This document shows positions 39,224-48,121 of a stretch of 64,000 bases of DNA, piece after piece (positions within the stretch are counted from its first letter, which is position 1; each line of letters starts with the position of its first letter). The DNA lies in contig NZ_JAUCMN010000004.1 in NCBI RefSeq assembly GCF_030363035.1, forward strand, positions 124,001 through 188,000. The letters run 5' to 3'. A program made the position numbers and the translations under genes. The notes beneath the pieces are model-generated. The model ran no database searches. It saw only the letters and a list, made by a program, of their open reading frames with translations, and had not been told where the DNA came from. Source of the DNA: Curtobacterium caseinilyticum (GTDB lineage: Bacteria; Actinomycetota; Actinomycetes; Actinomycetales; Microbacteriaceae).

Positions 39224-40590
39224 CGGCGCACCAGCTTCCGGACCACGACCGCCGGCCGGGCGAGCACGCGGCCGACGAGACCGCTCCGGCTGCGGACACG
39301 GTTCGCCAGGAGGCCGACGGCGGCGCGTGCGCTCGTCGCGCCGAGGGACGCGTAGGCGCCGGGCAGCTCGAACCAGTAGCGCGCGACCTGGGGGAGCCGG
39401 TAGCCCTCGGTGCCGACCAGGGCGACCAGCCGTGCGATGGCGGCTGCGTTGTCGTGACCCGACCCCGTGACGGTGGCGAGGCGGTCCGGAGCGGCTGCCC
39501 CGTGCCTCCTGGCCGAGTCGGGGTCCGCGGCGTACGCGGCCAGCGCGTCCGCCAGCCCTGCGGCGTCGTCGGCGTCGACCAGCGTGCCGGTCTCGCCCGG
39601 CGCGACCAGTTCGGCGCTGCCGCCCTCGCGGGTGGCGACGACGGCGCGGCCGAGCGCCATGTACTCGGCCGTGGTGCGGCCGAACGCCTCGATCGTGGAG
39701 GGCGTGACGCAGACGTCGGCGGCCTCGACGAACGGAGCCGGGGTGTGCTGCTCGCCGGCGAACACGACGTGGTCGGCGACGCCCAGCGCGCGGGCGCGGT
39801 CGAGCAGGCGGACGTCCTCGCCCGGGTGCTTCCAGCTGCCGACGAAGCAGACGCTCGCCGTGGTGCCGCGGCGGCGCAGCTCGCCGAGCGCATCGACGAC
39901 CCGGTGCTGGCCCTTCGACTCCTCGACGCGACCGACCACGGTGATCCGCAGGCCGGGGTCCGGTTGCGGGAAGGGCGTGATCGCGGGTGCCTCGTGGCGG
40001 GTGGCGAGCAGCCGGTCGACGTCCACGGTCGGGTAGACGACGGAGAGCTTCTCGGCGGGGACGTACTGTGCGAGGTGGTCGCGCATCGCCTCGGAGTTGG
40101 TGATCACCGCGCCGGACATCAGCCCGATGTCGCCGAGGACCCCGGCGCGGCCGGTCTGGAACTGCAGGCCGTGGTCGAGGTCGCCGTACTCGCGGACGAA
40201 CCACGCCTGGGGGATGCCCAGCACCGCCGCTGCGAACGACGCCCACGGCGCCACCAGCGTGTTCGTCACGACGAGGTCCGGGCGCTGGCGCTCGTAGAGC
40301 CGGATGATCGCGTTCACGGCCGCGTAGTCGACGGTGGCGAAGGCGGCGCGCTCGGCGGCCGGCGCGGGCTGCGGGCTCGGCAAGGCCCACCCGCGGAAGC
40401 GGAGTGCGTCGTACTGCCAACCGCGCTGCTCGAGGGCCTCGATGAACTTGCCCCGAGGTGCCTTGGTGACGAAGGACGGGGTGAAGGTCGGGTCGCTGGC
40501 CTGCCAGTCCTCCACGAGACGGAGGAGCGAGCGCTCGGCCCCACCGAGGTTCACCGGCGCCGTCGAGTGGTTGGCGAAGCTGACGAGCAC
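39220..40590 (-). CDS. Glycosyltransferase family 4 protein
   Basis: GT-B glycosyltransferase of 456 residues, first gene of a three-gene minus-strand operon. Features: an N-terminal acceptor domain (VNLGGAERSLLRLVEDW), and a donor domain with RITVVGRVEESKGQHRVVDAL and the E-x7-E region IEAFGRTTAEYMALGRAVVATREGG. GTG 40590 lies 6 nt after a TAGGCT box, a leaderless layout. Sugar specificity is not visible from sequence. Confidence 0.85.
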   Translation of the reverse strand: MLVSFANHSTAPVNLGGAERSLLRLVEDWQASDPTFTPSFVTKAPRGKFIEALEQRGWQYDALRFRGWALPSPQPAPAAERAAFATVDYAAVNAIIRLYERQRPDLVVTNTLVAPWASFAAAVLGIPQAWFVREYGDLDHGLQFQTGRAGVLGDIGLMSGAVITNSEAMRDHLAQYVPAEKLSVVYPTVDVDRLLATRHEAPAITPFPQPDPGLRITVVGRVEESKGQHRVVDALGELRRRGTTASVCFVGSWKHPGEDVRLLDRARALGVADHVVFAGEQHTPAPFVEAADVCVTPSTIEAFGRTTAEYMALGRAVVATREGGSAELVAPGETGTLVDADDAAGLADALAAYAADPDSARRHGAAAPDRLATVTGSGHDNAAAIARLVALVGTEGYRLPQVARYWFELPGAYASLGATSARAAVGLLANRVRSRSGLVGRVLARPAVVVRKLVRR

Positions 40591-40596
40591 CGTGCA

Positions 40597-40602
40597 AGCC
40601 TA
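40597..40602 (-). promoter_or_regulatory. -10 box of leaderless GT4 operon transcript
   Basis: TAGGCT on the minus strand, then 6 nt and GTG at 40590. Confidence 0.5.
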
Positions 40603-40737
40603 CTCAGGAATGACAAGTGTTCGTGAAATGGCCATCCGGTTCCGACCGCGTTCACGCTCGTCGTGCGCCCCGCCGACCGCCGTGTCCGTGGGCATGTGCG
40701 AGGATGGACCGTCCCGAATCCGATCAGGAGCGCTCCC

Positions 40738-41589
40738 GTGCGCCCCGGAGGAGCCAGCACTCGAAGCATGTCGTACCTGAACGAGCTCGTCTCTTCGCGC
40801 GAGTTGCTGGCGAACCTCACAGCGCGTGAGGTGAAGGGCAAGTACCGCCGGACCGTCTTCGGACAGCTGTGGTCGCTGATCAACCCGCTCGCGACGATGC
40901 TGATCTACACGATCGTCTACTCGTTCATCTTCCGGGCGAGACTCGAGGTCGGTGACCCCAGTGGGCTGAACATCTACCCCCTCTGGCTGATGTGCGGACT
41001 GCTGCCGTGGATCTTCACGCGCAACGTCATCAACTCCGGGATGACCTCGATCGTGGCCAACGGGTCGCTCATCAAGAAGGTCTACTTCCCCCGCATGACG
41101 CTGCCGCTCGCGGCCGTCGGGTCCTTCGGGTTCACCTGGCTCGTCGAGATGGGTGTGCTGCTCATCGCCCTCGCCCTCGCCGGCTCGAAGTTCTGGCTGT
41201 TCCTGCCGCTCATCGCCCTGACCATGGTCTTCCTCGCGATGTTCGCCGCCGGTGTCGGGCTGATCCTGTCGATCGTCAACGTGCACTTCCGCGACATGCA
41301 GCACCTCGTGGGCATCGGCCTGCAGATGTGGATGTACCTCTCGCCGATCATCTACCCGCTGTCGCTGGTCGAGGACGCGGCGAACAAGGCCGGTCACCCG
41401 TGGATCGTGACCGTCTACAAGCTCAACCCCATCGAGCGGTTCTCCGAGGTCTTCCGCAACCTCATGTACGACAACCGTCTCCCCGAATGGACCGACCTGG
41501 TCGCGTGCGCCCTCGCAGGCTGCGTCTCGCTCGCACTCGGCTACCTCGTGTTCTCCCGCAACGAGAAGAAGCTGGCCGAACTGCTGTGA
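40738..41589 (+). CDS. ABC-2 type polysaccharide exporter, permease (Wzm/TagG-like)
   Basis: Membrane subunit exporting a lipid-linked polysaccharide or teichoic acid. The 283-residue protein has about six membrane helices, the cytoplasmic entry block LTAREVKGKYRRTVFGQLWSLINP typical of TagG/Wzm permeases, and RNLMYDNRLPEW near the end. GTG 40738 was chosen because CAGGAG lies just upstream; ATG 40768 in frame would shorten it by ten residues. The ATPase gene overlaps it by 4 bp. Confidence 0.9.
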   Translation: MRPGGASTRSMSYLNELVSSRELLANLTAREVKGKYRRTVFGQLWSLINPLATMLIYTIVYSFIFRARLEVGDPSGLNIYPLWLMCGLLPWIFTRNVINSGMTSIVANGSLIKKVYFPRMTLPLAAVGSFGFTWLVEMGVLLIALALAGSKFWLFLPLIALTMVFLAMFAAGVGLILSIVNVHFRDMQHLVGIGLQMWMYLSPIIYPLSLVEDAANKAGHPWIVTVYKLNPIERFSEVFRNLMYDNRLPEWTDLVACALAGCVSLALGYLVFSRNEKKLAELL

Positions 41590-42314
41590 CCGATGCCGCC
41601 GTCTCCGTCGAACACGTCTCCAAGCGGTTCCGCATGTACCACGAGCGGAACGACTCGCTGAAGAGCATGGTGATGCGCGGCAAGAAGTCCGTGCACGAGG
41701 ACTTCTGGGCGCTCAAGGACGTGTCGTTCGAGGTGCCGCAGGGCACCACCTTCGGGCTCATCGGGAAGAACGGGTCCGGGAAGTCGACGCTGCTGAAGTG
41801 CCTGGCGAAGATCCTGTGGCCCGAGGAGGGCTCGATCACCGCGCGCGGCAAGCAGGCGTCGCTGCTCGAGGTCGGGTCGGGGTTCCACCCGGAGCTGTCC
41901 GGGCGGGAGAACGTGTTCCTGAACGGGTCGATCCTCGGGATGAGCCGGAAGGAGGTCGCACGGAAGTTCGACGACATCGTGTCGTTCTCCGGTGTCGGCC
42001 ACTTCATCGACCAGCCCGTGAAGAACTACTCGTCGGGCATGTACGTGCGGCTCGGGTTCTCGGTCGCCGTCGCGGTCACGCCGGACATCCTCGTCGTCGA
42101 CGAGGTCCTGGCCGTGGGCGACGCCACGTTCCAGAAGCGCTGCCGCACGAAGTTCAAGGAGATGAAGCAGGAGGGCCGGACGGTCATCCTCGTCTCCCAC
42201 TCGATGAGCACCGTCAAGGACATGTGCGACGAGGTGGCCTGGCTGAACCAGGGAGAGCTCAAGATGATCGGCAAGACGGACGAGGTCGTGAAGGCGTACA
42301 ACGCGACCGTCTGA
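41586..42314 (+). CDS. ABC-2 type polysaccharide exporter, ATPase (Wzt/TagH-like)
   Basis: Nucleotide-binding subunit paired with the upstream permease. In 242 residues: Walker A GKNGSGKST (60-68), signature YSSGMYVRLGFSVAVA, Walker B ILVVDEVLAVGD and the switch histidine in ILVSHSM. There is no C-terminal carbohydrate-binding extension as in long Wzt proteins, so export may not need a terminal sugar signal (inference). GTG 41586 overlaps the permease stop. Confidence 0.92.
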   Translation: MTDAAVSVEHVSKRFRMYHERNDSLKSMVMRGKKSVHEDFWALKDVSFEVPQGTTFGLIGKNGSGKSTLLKCLAKILWPEEGSITARGKQASLLEVGSGFHPELSGRENVFLNGSILGMSRKEVARKFDDIVSFSGVGHFIDQPVKNYSSGMYVRLGFSVAVAVTPDILVVDEVLAVGDATFQKRCRTKFKEMKQEGRTVILVSHSMSTVKDMCDEVAWLNQGELKMIGKTDEVVKAYNATV

Positions 42315-42380
42315 TCCGCCACCGGAGCGGGGAGCTCCCTTCCGTCGCGCGCAGCTTCCTGAGTGAACATGCGGGTCCGG

Positions 42381-42386
42381 TACTGT
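42381..42386 (+). promoter_or_regulatory. -10 box of leaderless GT61 transcript
   Basis: TACTGT, then 7 nt (GCTGTGC) and ATG 42394. Confidence 0.5.
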
Positions 42387-42393
42387 GCTGTGC

Positions 42394-44067
42394 ATGGCCA
42401 CAGCCCAGAAGACGAAGACTCGGAGCTGGCTGCGCCGGACTCCCTCGCTCGACCGCTTCATCTCGGAGCATGCACAGCCGCTACAGGAGCTGCAGCGCCC
42501 CGTCGTCCTGATCGCCGGCTACCGGACCAGGGAGACGCTCGCGACCTGGCGGAACGCCTTCCAGTTCCGACTCCACGTCATCACGCCGCACGACGTCATC
42601 CCGGTCATCGACGGGATCGCCTCGTTCGCTGCGACGTCGACGGAAGCGATGGAGGAGTACATCGCCTCCATCGGCCCCGTCGCGGCGGTCATCGACGAGG
42701 AAGCCGAAGACCTGCCGATCCGTCTCGAGCGGTTCCAGCGATTCTTCTGGCACGTGTCGTCAGGGGGGTTCTACATCACCCCGATCACGACCATCTCGAG
42801 CGCCTGGGACGCTGGACGGCAGGCGCTGAGTGCCAAGAAGCTCTCCGACGACGAGGTGGCCGAGCTCGACCGCTCCGCCGGGCTGACGCTCGATGACGAC
42901 GGGTACAGCGTCACCGTCAAGAACCGCGATCACCTGGCGAAGGTCAAGGACGAGGACGCGATGACGGTCCTCCCCGGACGTCTCGGCGCGAACAACGTCC
43001 GGCTCATGGGGTCGCGCGGGTCGGGTAAGGGGCCGAAGTCACTGCACTTCGAGAGCCATGGAGCGCGTCGGCGTATGCGTCTCCCTGCGCCTCAGATGAA
43101 GTACCCGGAACTGACGTTGAAGGACTTCCACGGACCGACGCAGCTGCGCGACGCGATGCTGGCGGTGAACGGGTCGACCGTGTTGCCGTCGTCGTTCAAG
43201 CACCCGTGGCGCGCTTGGAACGACAACCTCGTCAACTACAACGACCGTGTCGCGACGCTGACCACTGACGACCACCGCGCGGATTACCTGGCGGGCGAGT
43301 ACTACGACCTCACCTGCGCGGTCCCCGGACACTTCGGCCACGTCATGACGGAGTCGCTTGCGAAGCTCTGGGGCTGGCGCGAGGCGAAGCGGCAGATCCC
43401 CGGCCTCAAGGCCTTCTACCGCATGCCGTCTGCCGATCACGAGCCGACCTTCGAGAAGGCCTTGTTCACGGCTGCCGGGATCGACGAGCGCGACCTCCAC
43501 TGGGAGCACCGCGACGTGACGGTGGACCGCTTCGTCAGCGCGTCCCAGGCATGGCAGAACGGCGGTTGGCACTTCGTCCACCCGGTCATCGTGGACACGT
43601 GGAAGGAACTCCGCAAGAACCTGGTCGAGGACGACGAGACCAGTCCGCGCAAGATCTTCGTGTCACGGCAGCGCGGCGCTGAGAACCGCGCGGTCCGGAA
43701 CCTCGCGGAGGTCGAGCAGTACTTCGAGGATCGCGGCTTCGCGGTGATCTACCCGGAAGAGCTCTCGACCAGGGGACAGGCCACCGTGTTCGGGAACGCT
43801 CGAGTGATCGCTGGCCTCGCGGGTTCCGGCATGTTCAACATGCTCTTCGCCGAGCACCTCGAGAAGGTCATCCTGCTGTCGCACGATTCCTACACCGCCC
43901 GCAACGAACACATCTACGCGTCACTCCTGGCGGACGAGTTCCACTACTTCTGGTCGCCGGCTGATCAAGAGCAGGGCAAGAGCGGGTTCGACCTCGAGGC
44001 GTTCCACTCGTCGTGGGAGTTCGACTTCGAGACGAACCGGGCAGCGCTCGATCAGGTCACTGGTTGA
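42394..44067 (+). CDS. GT61-like glycosyltransferase (DUF563)
   Basis: Protein of 557 residues; the C-terminal 300 residues look like the GT61/DUF563 family, with GHFGHVMTESLAKLWGW, KIFVSRQRGAENRAVRN and GLAGSGMFNMLFAEH. The first 200 or so residues are not recognised. It follows the exporter genes on the same strand but has its own leaderless promoter. Base composition looks less GC-rich than the dcw genes, which may indicate transfer. The acceptor is unknown, probably the exported glycan. Confidence 0.72.
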   Translation: MATAQKTKTRSWLRRTPSLDRFISEHAQPLQELQRPVVLIAGYRTRETLATWRNAFQFRLHVITPHDVIPVIDGIASFAATSTEAMEEYIASIGPVAAVIDEEAEDLPIRLERFQRFFWHVSSGGFYITPITTISSAWDAGRQALSAKKLSDDEVAELDRSAGLTLDDDGYSVTVKNRDHLAKVKDEDAMTVLPGRLGANNVRLMGSRGSGKGPKSLHFESHGARRRMRLPAPQMKYPELTLKDFHGPTQLRDAMLAVNGSTVLPSSFKHPWRAWNDNLVNYNDRVATLTTDDHRADYLAGEYYDLTCAVPGHFGHVMTESLAKLWGWREAKRQIPGLKAFYRMPSADHEPTFEKALFTAAGIDERDLHWEHRDVTVDRFVSASQAWQNGGWHFVHPVIVDTWKELRKNLVEDDETSPRKIFVSRQRGAENRAVRNLAEVEQYFEDRGFAVIYPEELSTRGQATVFGNARVIAGLAGSGMFNMLFAEHLEKVILLSHDSYTARNEHIYASLLADEFHYFWSPADQEQGKSGFDLEAFHSSWEFDFETNRAALDQVTG

Positions 44068-45205
44068 CGACGGGTGCCGGCGCCGCGTGGCCCGTTCCGG
44101 GCGTTGCCACGCGCTCCGTGCATTCGGAGAGGTCTCGCGCGAGCGCTGACCGCAGTGCCCTCGACGTCCGTCGTTCGAAGCCGAAGTGGACGACTGCGGC
44201 GAGCGTGACGGCGACCCCGGTGGCAATGAGCACAGCAGGGATCCAGCCGAGCTCCTGCGAGTGACGGATCACGACCCAACCGATCTGCTCGTGGACGAGG
44301 TAGAGCGGGTAGGTCAGTGCTCCTGCGACCGTCAACCACCTCCACCGGATGCGACGGAGTGGCGTGACTGTCACCGAGAGGACTGCGAGGAAGCTCAGGG
44401 CCACGGCTGCCGTCGCGGCGACCGACGGCACACCCGCTCCCGTCGTCCCGAGGATCCGCTCCGCTGCCTCGGGGACGGAGGTTGCGAAGGCCATGAGCGC
44501 GACGAAGCCCAGCGCGAGCCAACGCAGGAGCGAGTTGCCCCTCTTGCTGATCAGGTAGATGAGCATGCCACCCGCGAAGAGCGCTGCGTGCTGCCACACG
44601 AGGACGTAGGCAAGGAAGTCCAGGTGTGTCTTGTGAGCGATCGCTGCGACGACCGGCCACGCGACGGCAAAGGCCACGATGCGCCGTTCCGTCATGCCGA
44701 CCAGGACGAAGATCCCGATGAGCGCGTAGAAGCGCATCTCGACCCAGAGCGTCCAGTAGACGCCGTCGATGTGCTGTACCCCGAAGGACTCCTGCAACAT
44801 GGTCAGGTTGATGAGGACGTCGCTCGCCCGGAACCACCGCGCTCCGTCGACCAGCAACACCGCTGCCGTCAGCAGGACGCAGACCCAGTACGCCGGGTAG
44901 AGACGCGAGATGCGTGATGAGACGAAGTCCCGGATGGACCGATCCCAGGCAGTCATGAGGATGACGAACCCGCTGATCACGAAGAAGAGGTCGACTCCGA
45001 AGAGCCCGTACTTCGTGACGTCGAACACGGCGGGCGCCTGTGTCTGGATCGGAGTGCTCCATGCGTCGGTCTTCCGCGCCGTGAAGTGGAACGCGACGAC
45101 GGCGAGGGCCGCCGCGAGCCGCAGACCGTCGAGCAGAGCGAACCGTTCGCGAGCGGTCTTCGTGCTGCGACGGGTCGAGATCGGCGGCGGTGAGGTCTCG
45201 ACCAT
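44057..45205 (-). CDS. Acyltransferase family 3 membrane protein (OafA/YrhL type)
   Basis: Polytopic O-acyltransferase that probably acetylates a surface glycan. The 382-residue protein has about ten hydrophobic helices and the family hallmark near the N-terminus, LDGLRLAAALAVVAFHF, with the catalytic histidine in the first helix, then GLFGVDLFFVISGFVI and SRISRLYPAYW. No SGNH domain is fused, although a frameshifted stand-alone SGNH gene is nearby. ATG 45205 is preferred; upstream sequence has no family features. The 3' end overlaps the convergent GT61 gene by 11 bp. Composition is the least GC-rich of the locus by eye. Confidence 0.85.
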   Translation of the reverse strand: MVETSPPPISTRRSTKTARERFALLDGLRLAAALAVVAFHFTARKTDAWSTPIQTQAPAVFDVTKYGLFGVDLFFVISGFVILMTAWDRSIRDFVSSRISRLYPAYWVCVLLTAAVLLVDGARWFRASDVLINLTMLQESFGVQHIDGVYWTLWVEMRFYALIGIFVLVGMTERRIVAFAVAWPVVAAIAHKTHLDFLAYVLVWQHAALFAGGMLIYLISKRGNSLLRWLALGFVALMAFATSVPEAAERILGTTGAGVPSVAATAAVALSFLAVLSVTVTPLRRIRWRWLTVAGALTYPLYLVHEQIGWVVIRHSQELGWIPAVLIATGVAVTLAAVVHFGFERRTSRALRSALARDLSECTERVATPGTGHAAPAPVVNQ

Positions 45206-45397
45206 GCGTCGTCGCTTTCGGTGTGAGGAGGAGCAGATCAACGCAGCGCGGGGCGGTACAGCGCTCCGATGACGTGGCACAGCCACAGCTCCGCGGTACG
45301 CCAGCATGCTACGGCACGGTGAGCGGGCCTCATCGCACCGCACTCGTTGGGTAGAGTTTGTTCGCCCGAAAGCAATCTTTGATAGGGGACCGCTCCC

Positions 45398-48121
45398 GTG
45401 CACGAAACACCTCGACCGCTCGTCTCCGCAGTGGTCCCGACCTACAACGTGGCGGAGTACCTCCCGGCGTTCCTGCAGTCCATCGACGCGCAGACCTCCG
45501 ACCTGAGTGCGATCGAGTTCATCGTCGTGATCGACGGGTCGCCGGACGACAGCGCCCGCATCGTGAAGGACTGGGCCGCGAGCAACGCCTTGGACGTCCG
45601 TGTCATCGAACAGGAGAACCAGGGCCTGTCGGGAGCGCGGAACACCGGTCTCGCAGCGGCTCGCGGGGAGTGGGTGACCTTCCCGGACCCCGACGACGAG
45701 ATCGACCCGCGGTACTTCGAAGAGGTCGAGAAGTTCCTTCGACTGCACGGCGCCGCCGACGTCCCGCGCCCGCTCAACCTGGCGGCGGCCCATCAGCTGC
45801 GGCTGCTGCCGTCAGGTGAGATCGTCGACAACCACCCGCAGCGGACACGGTTCAGGCTGGGTTCGCGAATCGTCGACATGTCGGTCGAGCCGATCATCCA
45901 GCTCTCGGTGAACTCGTCCTTCATCCGCATCGATCTGCTCCGCAGCACAGGGATCACGTTCGACCACCAGGTCCGTCCCACCTTCGAGGACGGGCACCTG
46001 ACCGCCCGCTACCTGCTCGAGACCGGCAGTCACGACATCGGTCTCATGGCGTCGGCGAAGTACCGCTACCGTCTGCGTGGCGACGGCAGTTCCTTGGTCG
46101 AAGGCGGTTTCACGAAGCCGGAGAAGTACACGAACCAGGTGGAGTTCGGCTACCTCGACCTGCTGCGACGCGGCGCGGCGCAGCCGGAGGGCATGCCGCG
46201 CTGGCTCGAGAACCTGGTGCTGTACGACCTGCACTGGTACTTCAAGGGTGAGCAGTCGGTGCACTCGACGACGGCCGGCGCTCCGAAGCACGTTCTCGGG
46301 CGCTTCCACGAGTTGATGGAGGAGATCCTCGGGCTCATCAGCCGTGACGCGGTCCGGAGCTTCGACCTGACCGGCATGGAGTACGCGGTCCGGCATGCCC
46401 TGATGTACGGGTACGACCCGGAGGCCCTGCGGCACGAGTGGGTCCGACTCAGCGATGTGGACGAGTCTCGTCAGCAGGTGAAACTGTCCTACTGGTTCAC
46501 GGGCGAGCTGCCGGTCGAACGGTTCTCCGTCGACGGCACGGACGTGCTGCCGCTGCACGAGACGGTGCGTGACTACTCGTTCTTCGACCGCGTGCTCGTG
46601 CGGGAACGCCATGTCTGGCTGCCTCGGGGGCGTCGCGTCGCTGCTTGGCTCGACGGCGACCGGAAGGTCTTCACCCGGTGGAACCAGAACGGGAACCCGG
46701 ACACCCTGACACCGGCGATGCTCAACCCGGCCATCGTGGCACTCCGCCGACGGGTGAACAGCCGGTTCACCCCGGTCGACGACCTCAAGCAGCACGCCCG
46801 TGCGCGTGCAGGCAAGGCCTACCGGAACCTGCGCGCGAAGCTCACCAAGCGGAACATCGAGGACGAGACGCTCGAGTGGATGGTGCGCGCTCCGAAGACT
46901 CGACGCCTGTACGAGCACGCTTGGGTCTTCATGGACCGTGACACCGATGCGAACGACAACGCGGAGCACCTGTACCGATGGGTCCGGAAGAACCGTCCGG
47001 AGGTCAACGCGTGGTTCGTGCTCCGCAAGGACTCCCCGGACCACGAGCGGCTCGAGCGCGAGGGCTTCCGGCTCGTGGAGCCCGGGACGATGCAGTGGAA
47101 GATGCTGCTCCTGCACGCCGACCACTTCGCCTCGTCGCACGCGGACCACTACGTGACCGACCCGCTCGACCGGCGGCGGTACGGTCGTCACCACTTCAAG
47201 TTCACCTTCCTGCAGCACGGCGTCATCAACTACGACATGTCGCGCTGGCTGAGCTGGAAGGCGTTCGACCGGTTCGTGACCACCACGAGGCCGGAGTACG
47301 AGGCGATCGCCGGGCACGGTCCGTACTCGTTCTCCTCGCACGAGGTGGTCCTCACCGGGCTCCCGCGTCACGATGCGTTGCAACGGAAGCGTGAGACTGC
47401 CGCCGAGCAAGACCTGATCGTGATCATGCCGACCTGGCGGCAGTGGCTGCTCGGCGATCGGGTCGGGACGTCCAACGATCGCCAGAAGATCGCGGACTTC
47501 GGAGCGACGGAGTACGCGCAGCAGTACGCAGCGCTCCTCGCATCGCCCGAGTTGGAACGCCTCGCTCGTGAGCACGGCAAGCAGATCGCGTTCATGCCGC
47601 ACCCCAACATCAAGCAGTACCTCGGCGAGTTCCGGGTCCCGGCGCACGTCCGGCTGTTCAGCTACGCGGACGAGAACGTCCAGGACGTCGTGGCGCGCGC
47701 CGCGGCGTTCGTGACCGACTACTCGTCACTCGGCTTCGAAGCGGCGTTCGTCGACGCCCCCCTGACCTACTTCCAGTTCGACAGCGACCGGTTCTTCGAC
47801 GGCACCCACGTCGGCCGACGCGGCTACTTCGACTACGAGCGCGACGGGTTCGGCCCGGTCACAGCGGACGTAGCCGGAGTCGTGCGGTCCATCGAGTCGA
47901 TCGCAGCCGACGGATGGGTTTCTCCGCCTGAGTACCGGGCACGGACCGCCGCGACGTTCCACACGCGCGACGGCCGGTCGTGCGAGCGGGTCTTCGAGGC
48001 GATGCGGACCCTCGATGTGATCGAGGGCAGCGGCACAGCGGCGCTGTCCGAAGCAGTCGCCGAGACCGGGGACGGTACCGCGGAGCTGGACCCCGCGGTG
48101 CCCCTCGACCAGCAGCTGTGA
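45398..48121 (+). CDS. GT2-TagF fusion: glycosyltransferase plus CDP-polyol glycerophosphotransferase
   Basis: Bifunctional-looking protein of 907 residues. The N-terminal GT2 domain (about 5-230) has SAVVPTYNVAEYLPAFLQSI, NTGLAAARGEWVTFPDPDDE and acidic donor-binding residues. The C-terminal domain (about 500-870) resembles TagF/TarL polyol-phosphate polymerases, with FLQHGVINYD, VLTGLPRHD, FMPHPN and DYSSLGFEAAFVDAPLTYFQ. Such a protein could add a sugar and polymerise glycerol- or ribitol-phosphate in a teichoic acid backbone. GTG 45398 follows GGGGA. The next gene overlaps by 4 bp. Confidence 0.85.
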   Translation: MHETPRPLVSAVVPTYNVAEYLPAFLQSIDAQTSDLSAIEFIVVIDGSPDDSARIVKDWAASNALDVRVIEQENQGLSGARNTGLAAARGEWVTFPDPDDEIDPRYFEEVEKFLRLHGAADVPRPLNLAAAHQLRLLPSGEIVDNHPQRTRFRLGSRIVDMSVEPIIQLSVNSSFIRIDLLRSTGITFDHQVRPTFEDGHLTARYLLETGSHDIGLMASAKYRYRLRGDGSSLVEGGFTKPEKYTNQVEFGYLDLLRRGAAQPEGMPRWLENLVLYDLHWYFKGEQSVHSTTAGAPKHVLGRFHELMEEILGLISRDAVRSFDLTGMEYAVRHALMYGYDPEALRHEWVRLSDVDESRQQVKLSYWFTGELPVERFSVDGTDVLPLHETVRDYSFFDRVLVRERHVWLPRGRRVAAWLDGDRKVFTRWNQNGNPDTLTPAMLNPAIVALRRRVNSRFTPVDDLKQHARARAGKAYRNLRAKLTKRNIEDETLEWMVRAPKTRRLYEHAWVFMDRDTDANDNAEHLYRWVRKNRPEVNAWFVLRKDSPDHERLEREGFRLVEPGTMQWKMLLLHADHFASSHADHYVTDPLDRRRYGRHHFKFTFLQHGVINYDMSRWLSWKAFDRFVTTTRPEYEAIAGHGPYSFSSHEVVLTGLPRHDALQRKRETAAEQDLIVIMPTWRQWLLGDRVGTSNDRQKIADFGATEYAQQYAALLASPELERLAREHGKQIAFMPHPNIKQYLGEFRVPAHVRLFSYADENVQDVVARAAAFVTDYSSLGFEAAFVDAPLTYFQFDSDRFFDGTHVGRRGYFDYERDGFGPVTADVAGVVRSIESIAADGWVSPPEYRARTAATFHTRDGRSCERVFEAMRTLDVIEGSGTAALSEAVAETGDGTAELDPAVPLDQQL

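Noticed and set aside
37766-40597. 943-residue single protein in the glycan locus
   Set aside because: The frame extends through the GT4 gene, which is read in another frame with full motifs; the GT2 protein starts at 39223.
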